DNA from: JACKOF01 sp041571855
GTDB taxonomy: Bacteria; Pseudomonadota; Gammaproteobacteria; Pseudomonadales; Porticoccaceae
Assembly (NCBI GenBank): GCA_041571855.1
Contig: JBFFTH010000047.1
Span: 1-13,699, forward strand
Reading direction: 5' to 3'
DNA length: 13,699 bases
Below are positions 1-6,661 of this stretch, piece by piece (within the stretch, counting starts at the first letter, position 1; each line of letters starts with the position of its first letter). Under the pieces are notes generated by a model that was not told the origin of the DNA, did no database searches, and worked only from the letters and a program-made list of their open reading frames with translations. A program made the position numbers and the translations under genes.

Positions 1-1
1 C

Positions 2-598
2 CACGAAAACTACGCTGAATTCTGCCGCTACCTGGAGCTGGCGATATCCTACACTGGCCACAACAAACCGTTTTACGCTATCACCTGCGGTGTATCGGGG
101 AGTGGCAAATCAACCGCTGCCCTCAGTATCGCCGCCGAAACAGGCGCTATCGTGCTTCGTTCTGACGTCGAGCGCAAACGCCTGTTTGGTCTTTCCCCGA
201 GGCAGCCTAGTGACCGGAAAATCTATACGCAGGAGGTCTCTGAACAAACCTTTTCACGTCTCGCAAACCTGAGCCAGATCGTGTTGCAAGCCGGCCTGCC
301 CTGCATCGTCGACGCCACATTTATCGATGCAAGACGCAGAAAACAATTTGCAGACCTCGCGGCACAACTGGGCCTGCCGATGAATATTATTCTCTGCCAC
401 GCCGACCTGAATACCATGCAGGAAAGGCTTGCGCAAAGGGCTGTAGGCACGAGCATCTCCGAGGCCGACGCAGATGTCATGCGCGCACAGCTGTCCAATT
501 TCGATCCGCTGAGCGATGAAGAGCGCAAACACACGGTAGAAATTGATACACTGAACCCGCCACCGGTGTCGTCCCTGATCGATCAACTGCTTGCCTGA
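2..598 (+). CDS. P-loop ATPase/kinase-like protein, C-terminal part (5' end outside window)
   Basis: The frame is open from the left edge, so the gene is 5'-partial; 198 residues are visible. A Walker A P-loop, GVSGSGKST, lies at visible residues 30-38 and is followed by the sequence LRSDVERKRLFGL. A hydrophobic strand ending in an acidic residue (CIVDATF) could serve as Walker B. This pattern matches the ATP-binding half of COG0645/COG2187-type proteins (zeta-toxin/gluconate-kinase-like fold), in which an aminoglycoside-phosphotransferase-like domain often precedes the P-loop domain; that N-terminal half would lie outside the window. The substrate is unknown, and the family assignment does not imply antibiotic resistance. 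The stop codon is 49 bases before the next plus-strand start, so the two genes are probably co-transcribed. Confidence 0.8.
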   Translation, partial: HENYAEFCRYLELAISYTGHNKPFYAITCGVSGSGKSTAALSIAAETGAIVLRSDVERKRLFGLSPRQPSDRKIYTQEVSEQTFSRLANLSQIVLQAGLPCIVDATFIDARRRKQFADLAAQLGLPMNIILCHADLNTMQERLAQRAVGTSISEADADVMRAQLSNFDPLSDEERKHTVEIDTLNPPPVSSLIDQLLA

Positions 599-647
599 GG
601 CCGGTTTTCCGCGATACCACTGGCGTCAACCAGACAGGACCCTCGCA

Positions 648-1292
648 ATGGATCAATATACAGCCCCGACATCTTTCTTCGATTGCGACCACCCGGACAT
701 CAGGGCATTTGCCGAGCAACACACGTCGGCAGGGATGAGCGCAAAAGAGAAGGCCATTGGACTCTACCATGCCGTGCGGGACGGTATCCGCTACAACCCT
801 TATCGCTTTGGCCTTGAAGCTGAAATTTTCCGCGCCAGCCATTGCCTGCAACAGGGCGAGTCCTTCTGCATTCCGAAGGCTGTGCTGCTGGGCGCGCTGG
901 CACGCTGCTGTGGCATTCCATCCAGGCTGGGGCTGGCGGACGTTCGCAATCACCTGGCCAGCCCCGAACTGTTGAAATGGATGGGCACCGATGTGTTTGC
1001 CATGCACGGTTATACTGAACTCTACCTCGGCGATAAATGGGTCAAGGCAACCCCTGCCTTTAACCATTCACTGTGTGAAAAGATGAACCTGCTTCCACTT
1101 GAGTTTGACGGCGAAAGCGATTCCATCTTCCATGCATTCAGTGCCGACGGAAAGCAACACATGGAATACATCCGGGATTATGGCACTTTCGCCGATGTAC
1201 CCCTGTCATTGATCAGGGAAGTGACCGAGAAGACCTACCCGCACCTGAATCTGCAATTTGCAGCGGGCCGATCGCTGGAAAAAGAAGTCTGA
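648..1292 (+). CDS. Transglutaminase-like (papain-fold) protein
   Basis: A 214-residue cytoplasmic protein with no signal peptide. The ATG at 648 is preferred because AGGAC at 636-640 precedes it at good spacing; an in-frame TTG at 591 would overlap the upstream gene and has no such site. The transglutaminase-like core is visible: the nucleophile Cys74 in ESFCIPKAVLLGALARCCGIPSRLG, and His120 in MHGYTELYLGDKW. The third catalytic position, normally Asp in a WVxxDP context, reads KATPAF here, so Thr135 stands in its place. This could mean an altered triad or a non-enzymatic or cysteine-protease-like role. Substrate and pathway are unknown. It follows the P-loop gene closely and ends just before a terminator that serves the opposite strand. 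Confidence 0.78.
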   Translation: MDQYTAPTSFFDCDHPDIRAFAEQHTSAGMSAKEKAIGLYHAVRDGIRYNPYRFGLEAEIFRASHCLQQGESFCIPKAVLLGALARCCGIPSRLGLADVRNHLASPELLKWMGTDVFAMHGYTELYLGDKWVKATPAFNHSLCEKMNLLPLEFDGESDSIFHAFSADGKQHMEYIRDYGTFADVPLSLIREVTEKTYPHLNLQFAAGRSLEKEV

Positions 1293-1311
1293 CACAGGCC
1301 GCTAGCAGTAC

Positions 1312-1338
1312 AGAAAAAAGCCGGGCTACTGGCCCGGC
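1312..1338 (-). terminator. Rho-independent terminator of nrdJa-nrdJb
   Basis: GCCGGGC (1320-1326) and GCCCGGC (1332-1338) form a perfect 7-bp GC stem with a 5-base loop. On the minus strand the hairpin is followed by TTTTTT (1319-1314). The plus-strand side has no T run. It lies about 55 bp past the nrdJb stop, so it ends the minus-strand transcript. Confidence 0.85.
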
Positions 1339-1393
1339 AATCTCCCCCTAACGAGCGCACAGTGGCGCCCTTCAGACCGACTTTATCTGTGCA

Positions 1394-2107
1394 TCAGCCA
1401 CATTTTGAATCCGCACAGTTGAGACAGGTCATGCAGCCGTCGAGCAGGATCACTGCCTTGGTCATGCACTTCTGGCACAGCTGGGCACTTTCAGGGTAAG
1501 GGTTACCATCTGCTGCTGGCATCGTCGCTGGCCGGGACTTGCTTTCGTACTCGGCCCGCTTCTCGGCCAGAATCGCCATCTGGTGATCACCCAATTCCGG
1601 ATTTTCCAGCAACCCGATCTTCATCAGGTGATCCTCTATCGCCTCGCCGATTTCGGCCACCAGTGACGGACTGAACTTGCCGCCGCGCTTGAAGTATCCA
1701 CCCTTGGGGTCGAACACCGCTTTCAGTTCTTCCACCAGGAAAGTACAGTCACCGCCCTTGCGGAAGACCGCGGAGATGACCCGCGTCAGCGCCACCACCC
1801 ACTGGAAATTGTCCATGTTCTTGGAGTTGACGAAAATCTCGAAGGGGCGCCGCTGCTCGTGGTCTGTACCCGCGTTGAGGATAATATCGTTGATGGTGAT
1901 ATACATCGCATGATCGGACATCGGCGTTTTAATCTTGTAGGTAGCACCGTGCAATTCCTCCGGGCGGCTGACATTCTCATTCATGTGCTCGATAGCGCGC
2001 TCAATATCCTCGACTGCCGGTGCAACCTGAGACTCTGGAATGCTGTCGTCGTTGGAAGGGGTCAGCACCTTGTAGCTGACAATTTTTTTATCCAGTTTTA
2101 AAGCCAT
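1394..2107 (-). CDS. nrdJb: Class II ribonucleotide reductase, small subunit NrdJb (TSCPD domain, C-terminal cysteine tail)
   Basis: A 237-residue protein matching the TSCPD-domain partner of a split adenosylcobalamin-dependent ribonucleotide reductase, as in Pseudomonas aeruginosa NrdJa/NrdJb. The middle (about residues 50-175) holds the TSCPD-type segment, with KTPMSDHAMYITIN and a GGDCTFLVEELKAVFDPKGG stretch. The last 27 residues are cysteine-rich: CQKCM, then CMTCLNCADSKCG at the very end. In the RNR family such a tail is the swinging arm that re-reduces active-site cysteines and passes electrons from thioredoxin-like donors. The large subunit encoded just upstream lacks this tail, so the two proteins should act as one enzyme. 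The ATG at 2107 has an AGGTAA ribosome site about 6 bases upstream. The gap to nrdJa is 50 bp, so the genes form an operon. Confidence 0.9.
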   Translation of the reverse strand: MALKLDKKIVSYKVLTPSNDDSIPESQVAPAVEDIERAIEHMNENVSRPEELHGATYKIKTPMSDHAMYITINDIILNAGTDHEQRRPFEIFVNSKNMDNFQWVVALTRVISAVFRKGGDCTFLVEELKAVFDPKGGYFKRGGKFSPSLVAEIGEAIEDHLMKIGLLENPELGDHQMAILAEKRAEYESKSRPATMPAADGNPYPESAQLCQKCMTKAVILLDGCMTCLNCADSKCG

Positions 2108-2157
2108 TTTCTTTACCTGAAATTCTGTGGTCGTTATCCAGCCCTGTCTTCGCGAGA

Positions 2158-4308
2158 TCAGAACTTACCGTAGTAGCCTTCTTTCAGGGCATCGAACAGG
2201 TTTGCGGCGGTATGCACCTCGCCGTCGTACTCAACTTCCTCATTGCCCTTCAGCTCAACCTTGCTGCCATCTTCCAGCGTAAACTGGTAGGTGGTGTTTT
2301 CCAGGTCTTTCTCTTTCACAAGCACACCCTGGAAGGCTTCCGGGTTAAAGCGGAAAGTGGTGCAGCCCTTGAGACCATTTTCATACGCGTAGAGGTAGAT
2401 ATCCTTGAACTCTTCAAAGTCACAGTCTGTCGGCACGTTGATGGTTTTCGAAATAGAGGAGTCGACCCACTTCTGCGCTGCTGCCTGCACATCCACGTGC
2501 TGCTTCGGGTTGATCGTCTCACTACAGACAAAATAGTCCGGCAGCTTCTCGCTCTCCTTGTCACTGAACGGCTTCGCCTCCGGGTTCACCAGCTCGCGAT
2601 AGGCCAGTAACTCGTAGGAAAATACATCGACTTTTTCCTTGCTCTTTTTGCCTTCGCGGATCACATTCCGCGAATAGTGATGGGCAAAGCTCGGCTCTAT
2701 GCCGTTACTGGCATTGTTGGCCAGTGACAGCGATATCGTTCCCGTCGGCGCGATGGATGAGTGATGGGTAAAGCGGCAACCCTCTTCCGCAAGCCTTTCC
2801 ACCAGGTCCGGATCCTGCTCTGCCACCTGCTGCATATAGCGGCTGTAGCGGGCATGCAGTACCTTGCCCTTCAACTTGTCGCCAACCACAATGCCGTCCT
2901 TGGCCATTTCCGGGCGCAGGCGCAGCATGGTTTCGGTAACTTCAAACTCTTCATCCATGATTGGCGCCGGGCCTTTCTCTCGGGCCAGTTCCAGTCCGGC
3001 ACGCCAGCCGGCCATGGCCAGTTCACGGGCAACGCGCTCGGTAAAGGCCAGCGAACTGGTGCTGCCGTAGGGCATTTTCAGCATCGCCATAGCGGAGCCC
3101 AGGCCGAGGAAGCCCATGCCGTGACGGCGCTTGCTCTGTATCTCCTTGCGTTGCCCCTCCAGCGGCAGGCCGTTGATCTCCACCACGTTGTCCAGCATAC
3201 GGGTGAACACGGACACCACTTCAGCGAAGCTCTCCCAGTCGAATTTCGAATGGTCGGTAAACGGGTCGAGAACGAACTTGGTCAGGTTAACCGAGCCCAG
3301 CAGACAGCTGCCGTAGGGCGGCAGTGGCTGCTCGCCACAGGGGTTGGTGGCGCGAATGTTTTCACAGAACCAGTTATTGTTCTGCTGGTTGACCTTGTCG
3401 ATCAGAATAAAACCCGGCTCGGCGTAATCATAGGTGGAGGTCATGATGACATTCCACAGGTGGCGCGCCTTGACAGTACGGAACACGCGACAGGCCACAA
3501 GGCCCTTGTCATTGCAGATATAGCCCTCGGTGGTGGGAAAGTCGTGCCAGACGATACTTTCGTCATCAAGGCGATGGGTGCCCTGCTCTACTTCCTTGGC
3601 GGTCAGGGGGAAATACAGATCCCAGTCGCCGTCGCTCTTTACCGCCTCCATAAAATCTTCGGATATCAGCAGCGACAGGTTGAACTGTCGCAGGCGACCG
3701 TCCTCGCGCTTGGCGCGAATAAAATCGACAACATCCGGGTGTGATATATCAAAGGTCGCCATCTGGGCGCCACGACGGCCACCGGCAGAGGAGACGGTGA
3801 AACACATCTTGTCAAAGATATCCATAAAGGACAGCGGCCCGGAGGTGTAGGCGCCTGCACCGGAGACATAGGCACCCCTGGGGCGCAGGGTGGAAAATTC
3901 ATAACCGATACCGCAACCGGCTTTGAGGGTCAGGCCCGCTTCCAGGTTTTTCTCCAGAATGCCCTGCATGGAGTCGGCTACGGTGCCGGATACGGTACAG
4001 TTAATGGTAGAGGTTGCCGGCTTGTGCTCCCGGGCACCCGCATTGGAGATAATGCGACCCGCCGGAATGGCACCGTTGCGCAGCGCCCAGAGGAATCGCT
4101 CAAACCAGTGTTCCTGTTTACCCTTGTCTTCAACTTCTGCCAGTGCCTTGGCGACACGGCGGTAGGTTGCATCGATGGTTTCATCCACCGCGTTACCATG
4201 CTTGTCTTTCAGGCGGTACTTCTTGTCCCAGATATCCTCTGAGGCGGCCTGAAGCTTGATATCAACAGTGGCAGATTCAATATTCGTTTTTAGTGCTTCT
4301 ATGGACAT
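2158..4308 (-). CDS. nrdJa: Adenosylcobalamin-dependent (class II) ribonucleotide reductase, catalytic subunit NrdJa
   Basis: A 716-residue catalytic subunit that makes deoxyribonucleotides from ribonucleotides using a cobalamin-generated thiyl radical, with no need for oxygen. The 10-stranded barrel signatures are present. Cys104 (STINCTVSGTV) and Cys335 (PPYGSC) are the expected redox pair. NPCGE at 322-326 supplies Asn322, the thiyl-radical Cys324 and Glu326. The 11-residue step between Cys324 and Cys335 equals that between Cys322 and Cys333 of Thermotoga maritima NrdJ. There is no C-terminal CxxC arm; it is supplied by NrdJb. The ATG at 4308 has a strong AGAGGGA site (4311-4317), spaced rather closely. 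The leader upstream is about 130 nt, preceded by NrdR and DnaA sites. B12 dependence makes the enzyme usable with or without oxygen if cobalamin is made or imported. Confidence 0.95.
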   Translation of the reverse strand: MSIEALKTNIESATVDIKLQAASEDIWDKKYRLKDKHGNAVDETIDATYRRVAKALAEVEDKGKQEHWFERFLWALRNGAIPAGRIISNAGAREHKPATSTINCTVSGTVADSMQGILEKNLEAGLTLKAGCGIGYEFSTLRPRGAYVSGAGAYTSGPLSFMDIFDKMCFTVSSAGGRRGAQMATFDISHPDVVDFIRAKREDGRLRQFNLSLLISEDFMEAVKSDGDWDLYFPLTAKEVEQGTHRLDDESIVWHDFPTTEGYICNDKGLVACRVFRTVKARHLWNVIMTSTYDYAEPGFILIDKVNQQNNNWFCENIRATNPCGEQPLPPYGSCLLGSVNLTKFVLDPFTDHSKFDWESFAEVVSVFTRMLDNVVEINGLPLEGQRKEIQSKRRHGMGFLGLGSAMAMLKMPYGSTSSLAFTERVARELAMAGWRAGLELAREKGPAPIMDEEFEVTETMLRLRPEMAKDGIVVGDKLKGKVLHARYSRYMQQVAEQDPDLVERLAEEGCRFTHHSSIAPTGTISLSLANNASNGIEPSFAHHYSRNVIREGKKSKEKVDVFSYELLAYRELVNPEAKPFSDKESEKLPDYFVCSETINPKQHVDVQAAAQKWVDSSISKTINVPTDCDFEEFKDIYLYAYENGLKGCTTFRFNPEAFQGVLVKEKDLENTTYQFTLEDGSKVELKGNEEVEYDGEVHTAANLFDALKEGYYGKF

Positions 4309-4444
4309 ATTCCCTCTGCATTTTTATCGGCGGTTGTCGTTATGCGTACTCTTGCGCGGAAGGCGGACGGCTGAGCTTTCGGCCCTGCTGTGGCTGCTTT
4401 ACACCCCCTTGCCACCTCACTGCCAGTAAAGGCTCATGAGAACG

Positions 4445-4472
4445 AGTATACAATATCTTGTGTCTTTGGCCA
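4445..4472 (-). promoter_or_regulatory. Candidate nrdJab promoter
   Basis: On the minus strand TATACT (4450-4445) is a good -10. The sequence 16 bases upstream, TGGCCA (4472-4467), matches four of six -35 positions. Predicted start of transcription is near 4438, giving a leader of about 130 nt. The proximal NrdR-like box overlaps the -10, which is the expected position for a repressor. TACAAT about 40 bases further upstream on the same strand is an alternative -10. Confidence 0.45.
4448..4463. promoter_or_regulatory. NrdR box 1 (proximal)
   Basis: ATACAATATCTTGTGT matches 14 of 16 positions of the NrdR palindrome acaCwAtATaTwGtgt. It overlaps the candidate nrdJa -10. NrdR represses RNR operons in response to dATP/ATP and normally binds two boxes on the same helix face; the second lies 31 bp away. 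Confidence 0.8.
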
Positions 4473-4478
4473 GAAAAA

Positions 4479-4494
4479 ACACTACAAATTGTAT
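4479..4494. promoter_or_regulatory. NrdR box 2 (distal)
   Basis: ACACTACAAATTGTAT matches 13 of 16 positions of the NrdR consensus. Start-to-start distance to box 1 is 31 bp, three helical turns, the usual arrangement of paired NrdR boxes. Confidence 0.75.
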
Positions 4495-4512
4495 TTACTG
4501 CTTAAAAACAGC

Positions 4513-4521
4513 TTATCCACA
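4513..4521 (+). promoter_or_regulatory. Perfect DnaA box upstream of nrdJab
   Basis: TTATCCACA, the high-affinity form of the DnaA-ATPase binding site, 18 bp beyond NrdR box 2 and about 80 bp upstream of the predicted nrdJa start of transcription. Escherichia coli nrdAB also carries DnaA boxes beside its NrdR boxes. A single box, so chance cannot be excluded, but its place in a short control region is suggestive. Confidence 0.55.
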
Positions 4522-4689
4522 ACTTGTTCAGCCAGCCTCAGCAGGAAAAACCCTGTGAAAGTAGTGGCTGAAGCCGAAGCGTTCGCTCAGCAGTTAAAAA
4601 GCGGTAATCCTGCAATGCCCGGCGCCAAAACCCGCAGCCGGATTCCGGTCAGCAAAAGTCGCCCCCGCCCCTCGACGCTCGAACCCGGC

Positions 4690-4718
4690 TTGGCAAACCT
4701 GCATGGTTCACGGATAAT
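4690..4718 (+). promoter_or_regulatory. slyD promoter
   Basis: TTGGCA (4690-4695), a 17-base spacer, then GATAAT (4713-4718): four of six -35 matches, five of six -10 matches and optimal spacing. Predicted start near 4725, giving a leader of about 67 nt to the slyD ATG. Confidence 0.6.
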
Positions 4719-4791
4719 GCCCGGCTCACGTGGGTACAAACATATTTCCCCCTCCTCTTTTCACTCCAGAATATTCACCAAGGATTACGAA

Positions 4792-5271
4792 ATGACGATC
4801 ACAGAGAACAGCGCTGTCACTTTTCACTACACTCTCACCGATGACGACGGCAATGAAATTGACTCTTCAAAAGGGCAGGAACCACTGGCTTATCTCCATG
4901 GTCACGGCAATATTATTCCCGGGCTTGAAAAAGCCATGGAAGGTAAACAGGTAGGCGACAGCTTCGACGTCTCAGTAGAAGCCGGCGAAGGCTACGGCGA
5001 GAGCCAGCCGCACATGATCCAGGAAGTTCCGCGCGCCTCCTTCCAGGGAATCGACGACATCCAGGTCGGCATGAACTTCCAGGCCGAAACAAACCAGGGC
5101 CCGGTGCCGGTTGTCGTCACCTCCGTCACTGACGAAACCGTTACCGTTGATGGCAACCACCCGCTGGCGGGAAAACGCCTGCACTTTGCTGTCACCGTGG
5201 AGAGCGTTCGCGAAGCCACCAGCGACGAACTGGATCACGGCCATATCCACGGAGCCGGCTGCTCCCACTGA
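4792..5271 (+). CDS. slyD: FKBP-type peptidyl-prolyl isomerase, SlyD type
   Basis: A 159-residue cytosolic prolyl cis-trans isomerase and chaperone. The FKBP fold is split as in SlyD: an N-terminal strand region with VTFHYTLTDDDGNEIDSS, the helix segment GNIIPGLEKAMEGKQVGD (residues 39-56), then the inserted flap domain (about 70-120), then the SlyD-type signature DGNHPLAGK (120-128). The C-terminus HGHIHGAGCSH is a short His/Cys-rich metal-binding tail, shorter than that of E. coli SlyD, where such a tail binds nickel. The ATG at 4792 is chosen because AAGGA at 4780-4784 precedes it by 7 bases and the FKBP homology begins there. The open frame reaching back to 4390 is fortuitous. It has its own promoter and stands alone. 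Confidence 0.92.
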   Translation: MTITENSAVTFHYTLTDDDGNEIDSSKGQEPLAYLHGHGNIIPGLEKAMEGKQVGDSFDVSVEAGEGYGESQPHMIQEVPRASFQGIDDIQVGMNFQAETNQGPVPVVVTSVTDETVTVDGNHPLAGKRLHFAVTVESVREATSDELDHGHIHGAGCSH

Positions 5272-5334
5272 TTTTTGCTCAGCGAAAATATAAAGGTTGC
5301 AGAGCGGAGCGCTTTCAAGAGACCAAAGTGGTAA

Positions 5335-5363
5335 CAAGCCGCCACATGCCATTTGGCGGCTTG
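5335..5363 (+). terminator. Hairpin after slyD, probable terminator
   Basis: CAAGCCGCCA (5335-5344) and TGGCGGCTTG (5354-5363) form a perfect 10-bp stem with a 9-base loop. The trailing sequence ATATTA is only weakly T-rich, so it could be a weak intrinsic terminator or an mRNA 3'-end stabiliser for slyD. Confidence 0.5.
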
Positions 5364-5468
5364 ATATTACCGGTTGGCGGATAACCCTGCGGGGGCTTGT
5401 GGCCTGATGCGAACCATGAAACCTGCTAGGGTGCGCCTCCTTTTTATCGACAAGAGATATTTACCGGC

Positions 5469-5846
5469 ATGAAAGAAGCACAAGATATCAATATGGATCC
5501 CAACAACCTCTACCGTGAAGAGGTGTTCACTGATCAGAAAATCGGTACCATTCGCCGCCTGACGCCAGTGACCGCCGAGGGCGATATAGACAGCAGCCGC
5601 TCCGTAGAGTACGCGGGCGCTACCCAGGCCATGTCCCCCATGGGGCCAATACCGATCAATTTTGAGCTGGATGCCAACAGTATTGGTGAAGCTGCTCAAA
5701 AGTTTGCGGCGGCTGCAGAGGATGCACTGGAAAAGACCATCAAAGAACTGGAAGAGTTGCGCCGCCAGCAGGCATCCTCGATTGTTGTACCCGGCCAGGG
5801 CGGGGGTATGCCCGGAAGCGGTGGCAGCGGCATCCTGACCCCCTGA
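5469..5846 (+). CDS. Conserved-looking small cytoplasmic protein of unknown function
   Basis: A 125-residue protein not assigned to a function. It has no signal peptide or membrane segment. The N-terminal part (residues 9-60) reads MDPNNLYREEVFTDQKIGTI and then short strand-like stretches. Residues 70-100 form an Ala/Glu/Lys-rich amphipathic helix that could be a coiled coil. The tail (105-125) is Gly/Pro-rich and probably disordered. Similar 'LYREE.ytD...GTIR.LtPV' proteins seem familiar to me from other proteobacteria, but no role is known to me. The start at 5469 has AAGAGA 11 bases upstream; the ATG at 5493 is an alternative. A weak extended -10, TGCTAGGGT, at 5424-5432 could be its promoter. 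Stand-alone gene between slyD and a convergent DUF2288 gene. Confidence 0.75.
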   Translation: MKEAQDINMDPNNLYREEVFTDQKIGTIRRLTPVTAEGDIDSSRSVEYAGATQAMSPMGPIPINFELDANSIGEAAQKFAAAAEDALEKTIKELEELRRQQASSIVVPGQGGGMPGSGGSGILTP

Positions 5847-5884
5847 CAGTAAAGGCTGTTGCTGAGTGCGTCAGGCAGAACCAC

Positions 5885-6202
5885 CTAGCGGATCTTTTTT
5901 GAGACGGGTTGCACCATGACCCAGGGCTTGACGACGACGGTCCATAAAACCGCCCCGGTTTCAGACCAGGTTGCCGCCTGCTGGTCACTGACCCTGCCCA
6001 CCAGGCCGCGCTCGATCCAGGGCCGGATCATGGACGTGTTGTCGCGTGCCATCTGCAATGCGACATCAATCAAATCCAGCTCGGGAGCCACGTAAACAGT
6101 GGCCCCGCTGGCAAACCAGCGCTGCAGTTCAGCCCAGGGCATTTTTGCTGTTTCAAGGTTGAGCCTGTTGCGCTCCTCCTGCTCTAAACGATGCTCGTCC
6201 AA
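5885..6202 (-). CDS. DUF2288 family protein
   Basis: A 105-residue soluble protein matching DUF2288, a family of about 100 residues found in gammaproteobacteria and cyanobacteria without known function. Typical sequence is visible: LNLETAKMPWAELQRWFASG (about residues 14-33), then a VYVAPELDLIDVALQMARDN segment, a GLVGRVSD segment and a C-terminal strand around VVVKPWVMVQ. The start is a TTG at 6202, with AAGGCGGA about 10 bases upstream on the minus strand; no in-frame ATG fits the family N-terminus. It converges with the 5469 gene, 38 bp apart, and diverges from ppnP. Confidence 0.85.
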   Translation of the reverse strand: MDEHRLEQEERNRLNLETAKMPWAELQRWFASGATVYVAPELDLIDVALQMARDNTSMIRPWIERGLVGRVSDQQAATWSETGAVLWTVVVKPWVMVQPVSKKIR

Positions 6203-6259
6203 TTTTTTATTTTCCGCCTTGCGATTTTAAAGACCATGACCAAATCTCGAGGCGGATAG

Positions 6260-6287
6260 TTTACAAGCCCGCAATGACGGGTAACAT
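6260..6287 (+). promoter_or_regulatory. Candidate ppnP promoter
   Basis: TTTACA (6260-6265), a 16-base spacer and TAACAT (6282-6287). Five of six and four of six matches. The spacer contains a small inverted repeat CCCG/CGGG. Predicted leader of about 20 nt. Confidence 0.4.
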
Positions 6288-6312
6288 AGCCAATTTTTCT
6301 GAGACACGATAT

Positions 6313-6594
6313 ATGCTGAAAACCAATCAATACTTCAATGGGAATGTGGTTTCCATTGGCTTCCAGACCGAGACCCTGCCGGCAACCGTTGGCGTAATGG
6401 CCCCGGGAGAATACGAATTTGGCACCAGCAAAAAAGAAACGATGACCGTCGTCAGCGGCGCCCTGACTGTCAAATTACCCGGCAGTGACAACTGGCAGAC
6501 GTTCAACAAAACGGAAAGCTTTGTGGTTGAGGCGGGAAACAGTTTTCTGCTGCGGGTAGCTGTGGATACCGCCTACCTTTGCACCTACGAGTAG
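6313..6594 (+). CDS. ppnP: Pyrimidine/purine nucleoside phosphorylase PpnP
   Basis: A 93-residue single-domain cupin of the PpnP (YaiE, DUF1255) family, one residue shorter than the E. coli protein. It catalyses phosphorolysis of many purine and pyrimidine nucleosides to base and ribose 1-phosphate, for nucleoside salvage. Family sequence is clear: YFNGNVVSIGF near the start, GVMAPGEYEFGT, the MTVVSGALTVKLPG strand pair, and the C-terminal YLCTYE. The ATG at 6313 is used because it matches the family N-terminus (MLKTNQYF); an upstream in-frame ATG at 6274 would add 13 unrelated residues and lies in the promoter. The ribosome site is weak. The stop codon sits inside a 13-bp tandem repeat. Divergent from the DUF2288 gene. 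Confidence 0.93.
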   Translation: MLKTNQYFNGNVVSIGFQTETLPATVGVMAPGEYEFGTSKKETMTVVSGALTVKLPGSDNWQTFNKTESFVVEAGNSFLLRVAVDTAYLCTYE

Positions 6595-6619
6595 CACCTA
6601 CGATTAGCACCTACCGATG
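6581..6619 (+). repeat. Three tandem 13-bp units spanning the ppnP stop
   Basis: GCACCTACGAGTA, GCACCTACGATTA and GCACCTACCGATG follow each other without a gap. The first unit encodes the last residues of PpnP and part of its stop; the other two are noncoding. Because 13 is not a multiple of three, the repeats cannot extend the frame. Confidence 0.85.
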
Positions 6620-6661
6620 CTGGAATGCAGCAGGCAATGCCGGCCCTGGTTGGCTCGGGTT

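Larger units (their letters stand above)
4309..4789. other. Intergenic control region between nrdJa and slyD
   Basis: About 480 bases without a credible gene. It holds, from nrdJa outward, the nrdJa leader (4309 to about 4438), a candidate minus-strand -10, two NrdR-box-like palindromes, a DnaA box and, on the other side, the slyD promoter and leader. A plus-strand reading frame happens to stay open from 4390 into slyD, but it crosses the regulatory palindromes and has no protein-like composition. No cobalamin riboswitch box was recognised. Confidence 0.7.

Noticed and set aside
591..647. TTG start extending the transglutaminase-like protein
   Set aside because: It overlaps the upstream gene, lacks a ribosome site and adds sequence before the homologous part.
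2761..3744. Plus-strand open frame of 327 codons
   Set aside because: Antisense shadow of the strongly coding nrdJa; His/Gln-rich composition without a recognisable domain.
4309..4445. Cobalamin riboswitch in the nrdJa leader
   Set aside because: The leader is too short for the full fold and no B12-box-like sequence was seen.
4390..4791. In-frame upstream extension of slyD giving a 293-residue protein
   Set aside because: It crosses the NrdR boxes, DnaA box and slyD promoter, has no domain-like sequence, and the ATG at 4792 has a good ribosome site at the FKBP start.
6581..6619. CRISPR-like repeat
   Set aside because: The units are contiguous, 13 bp, with no spacers and no cas genes.
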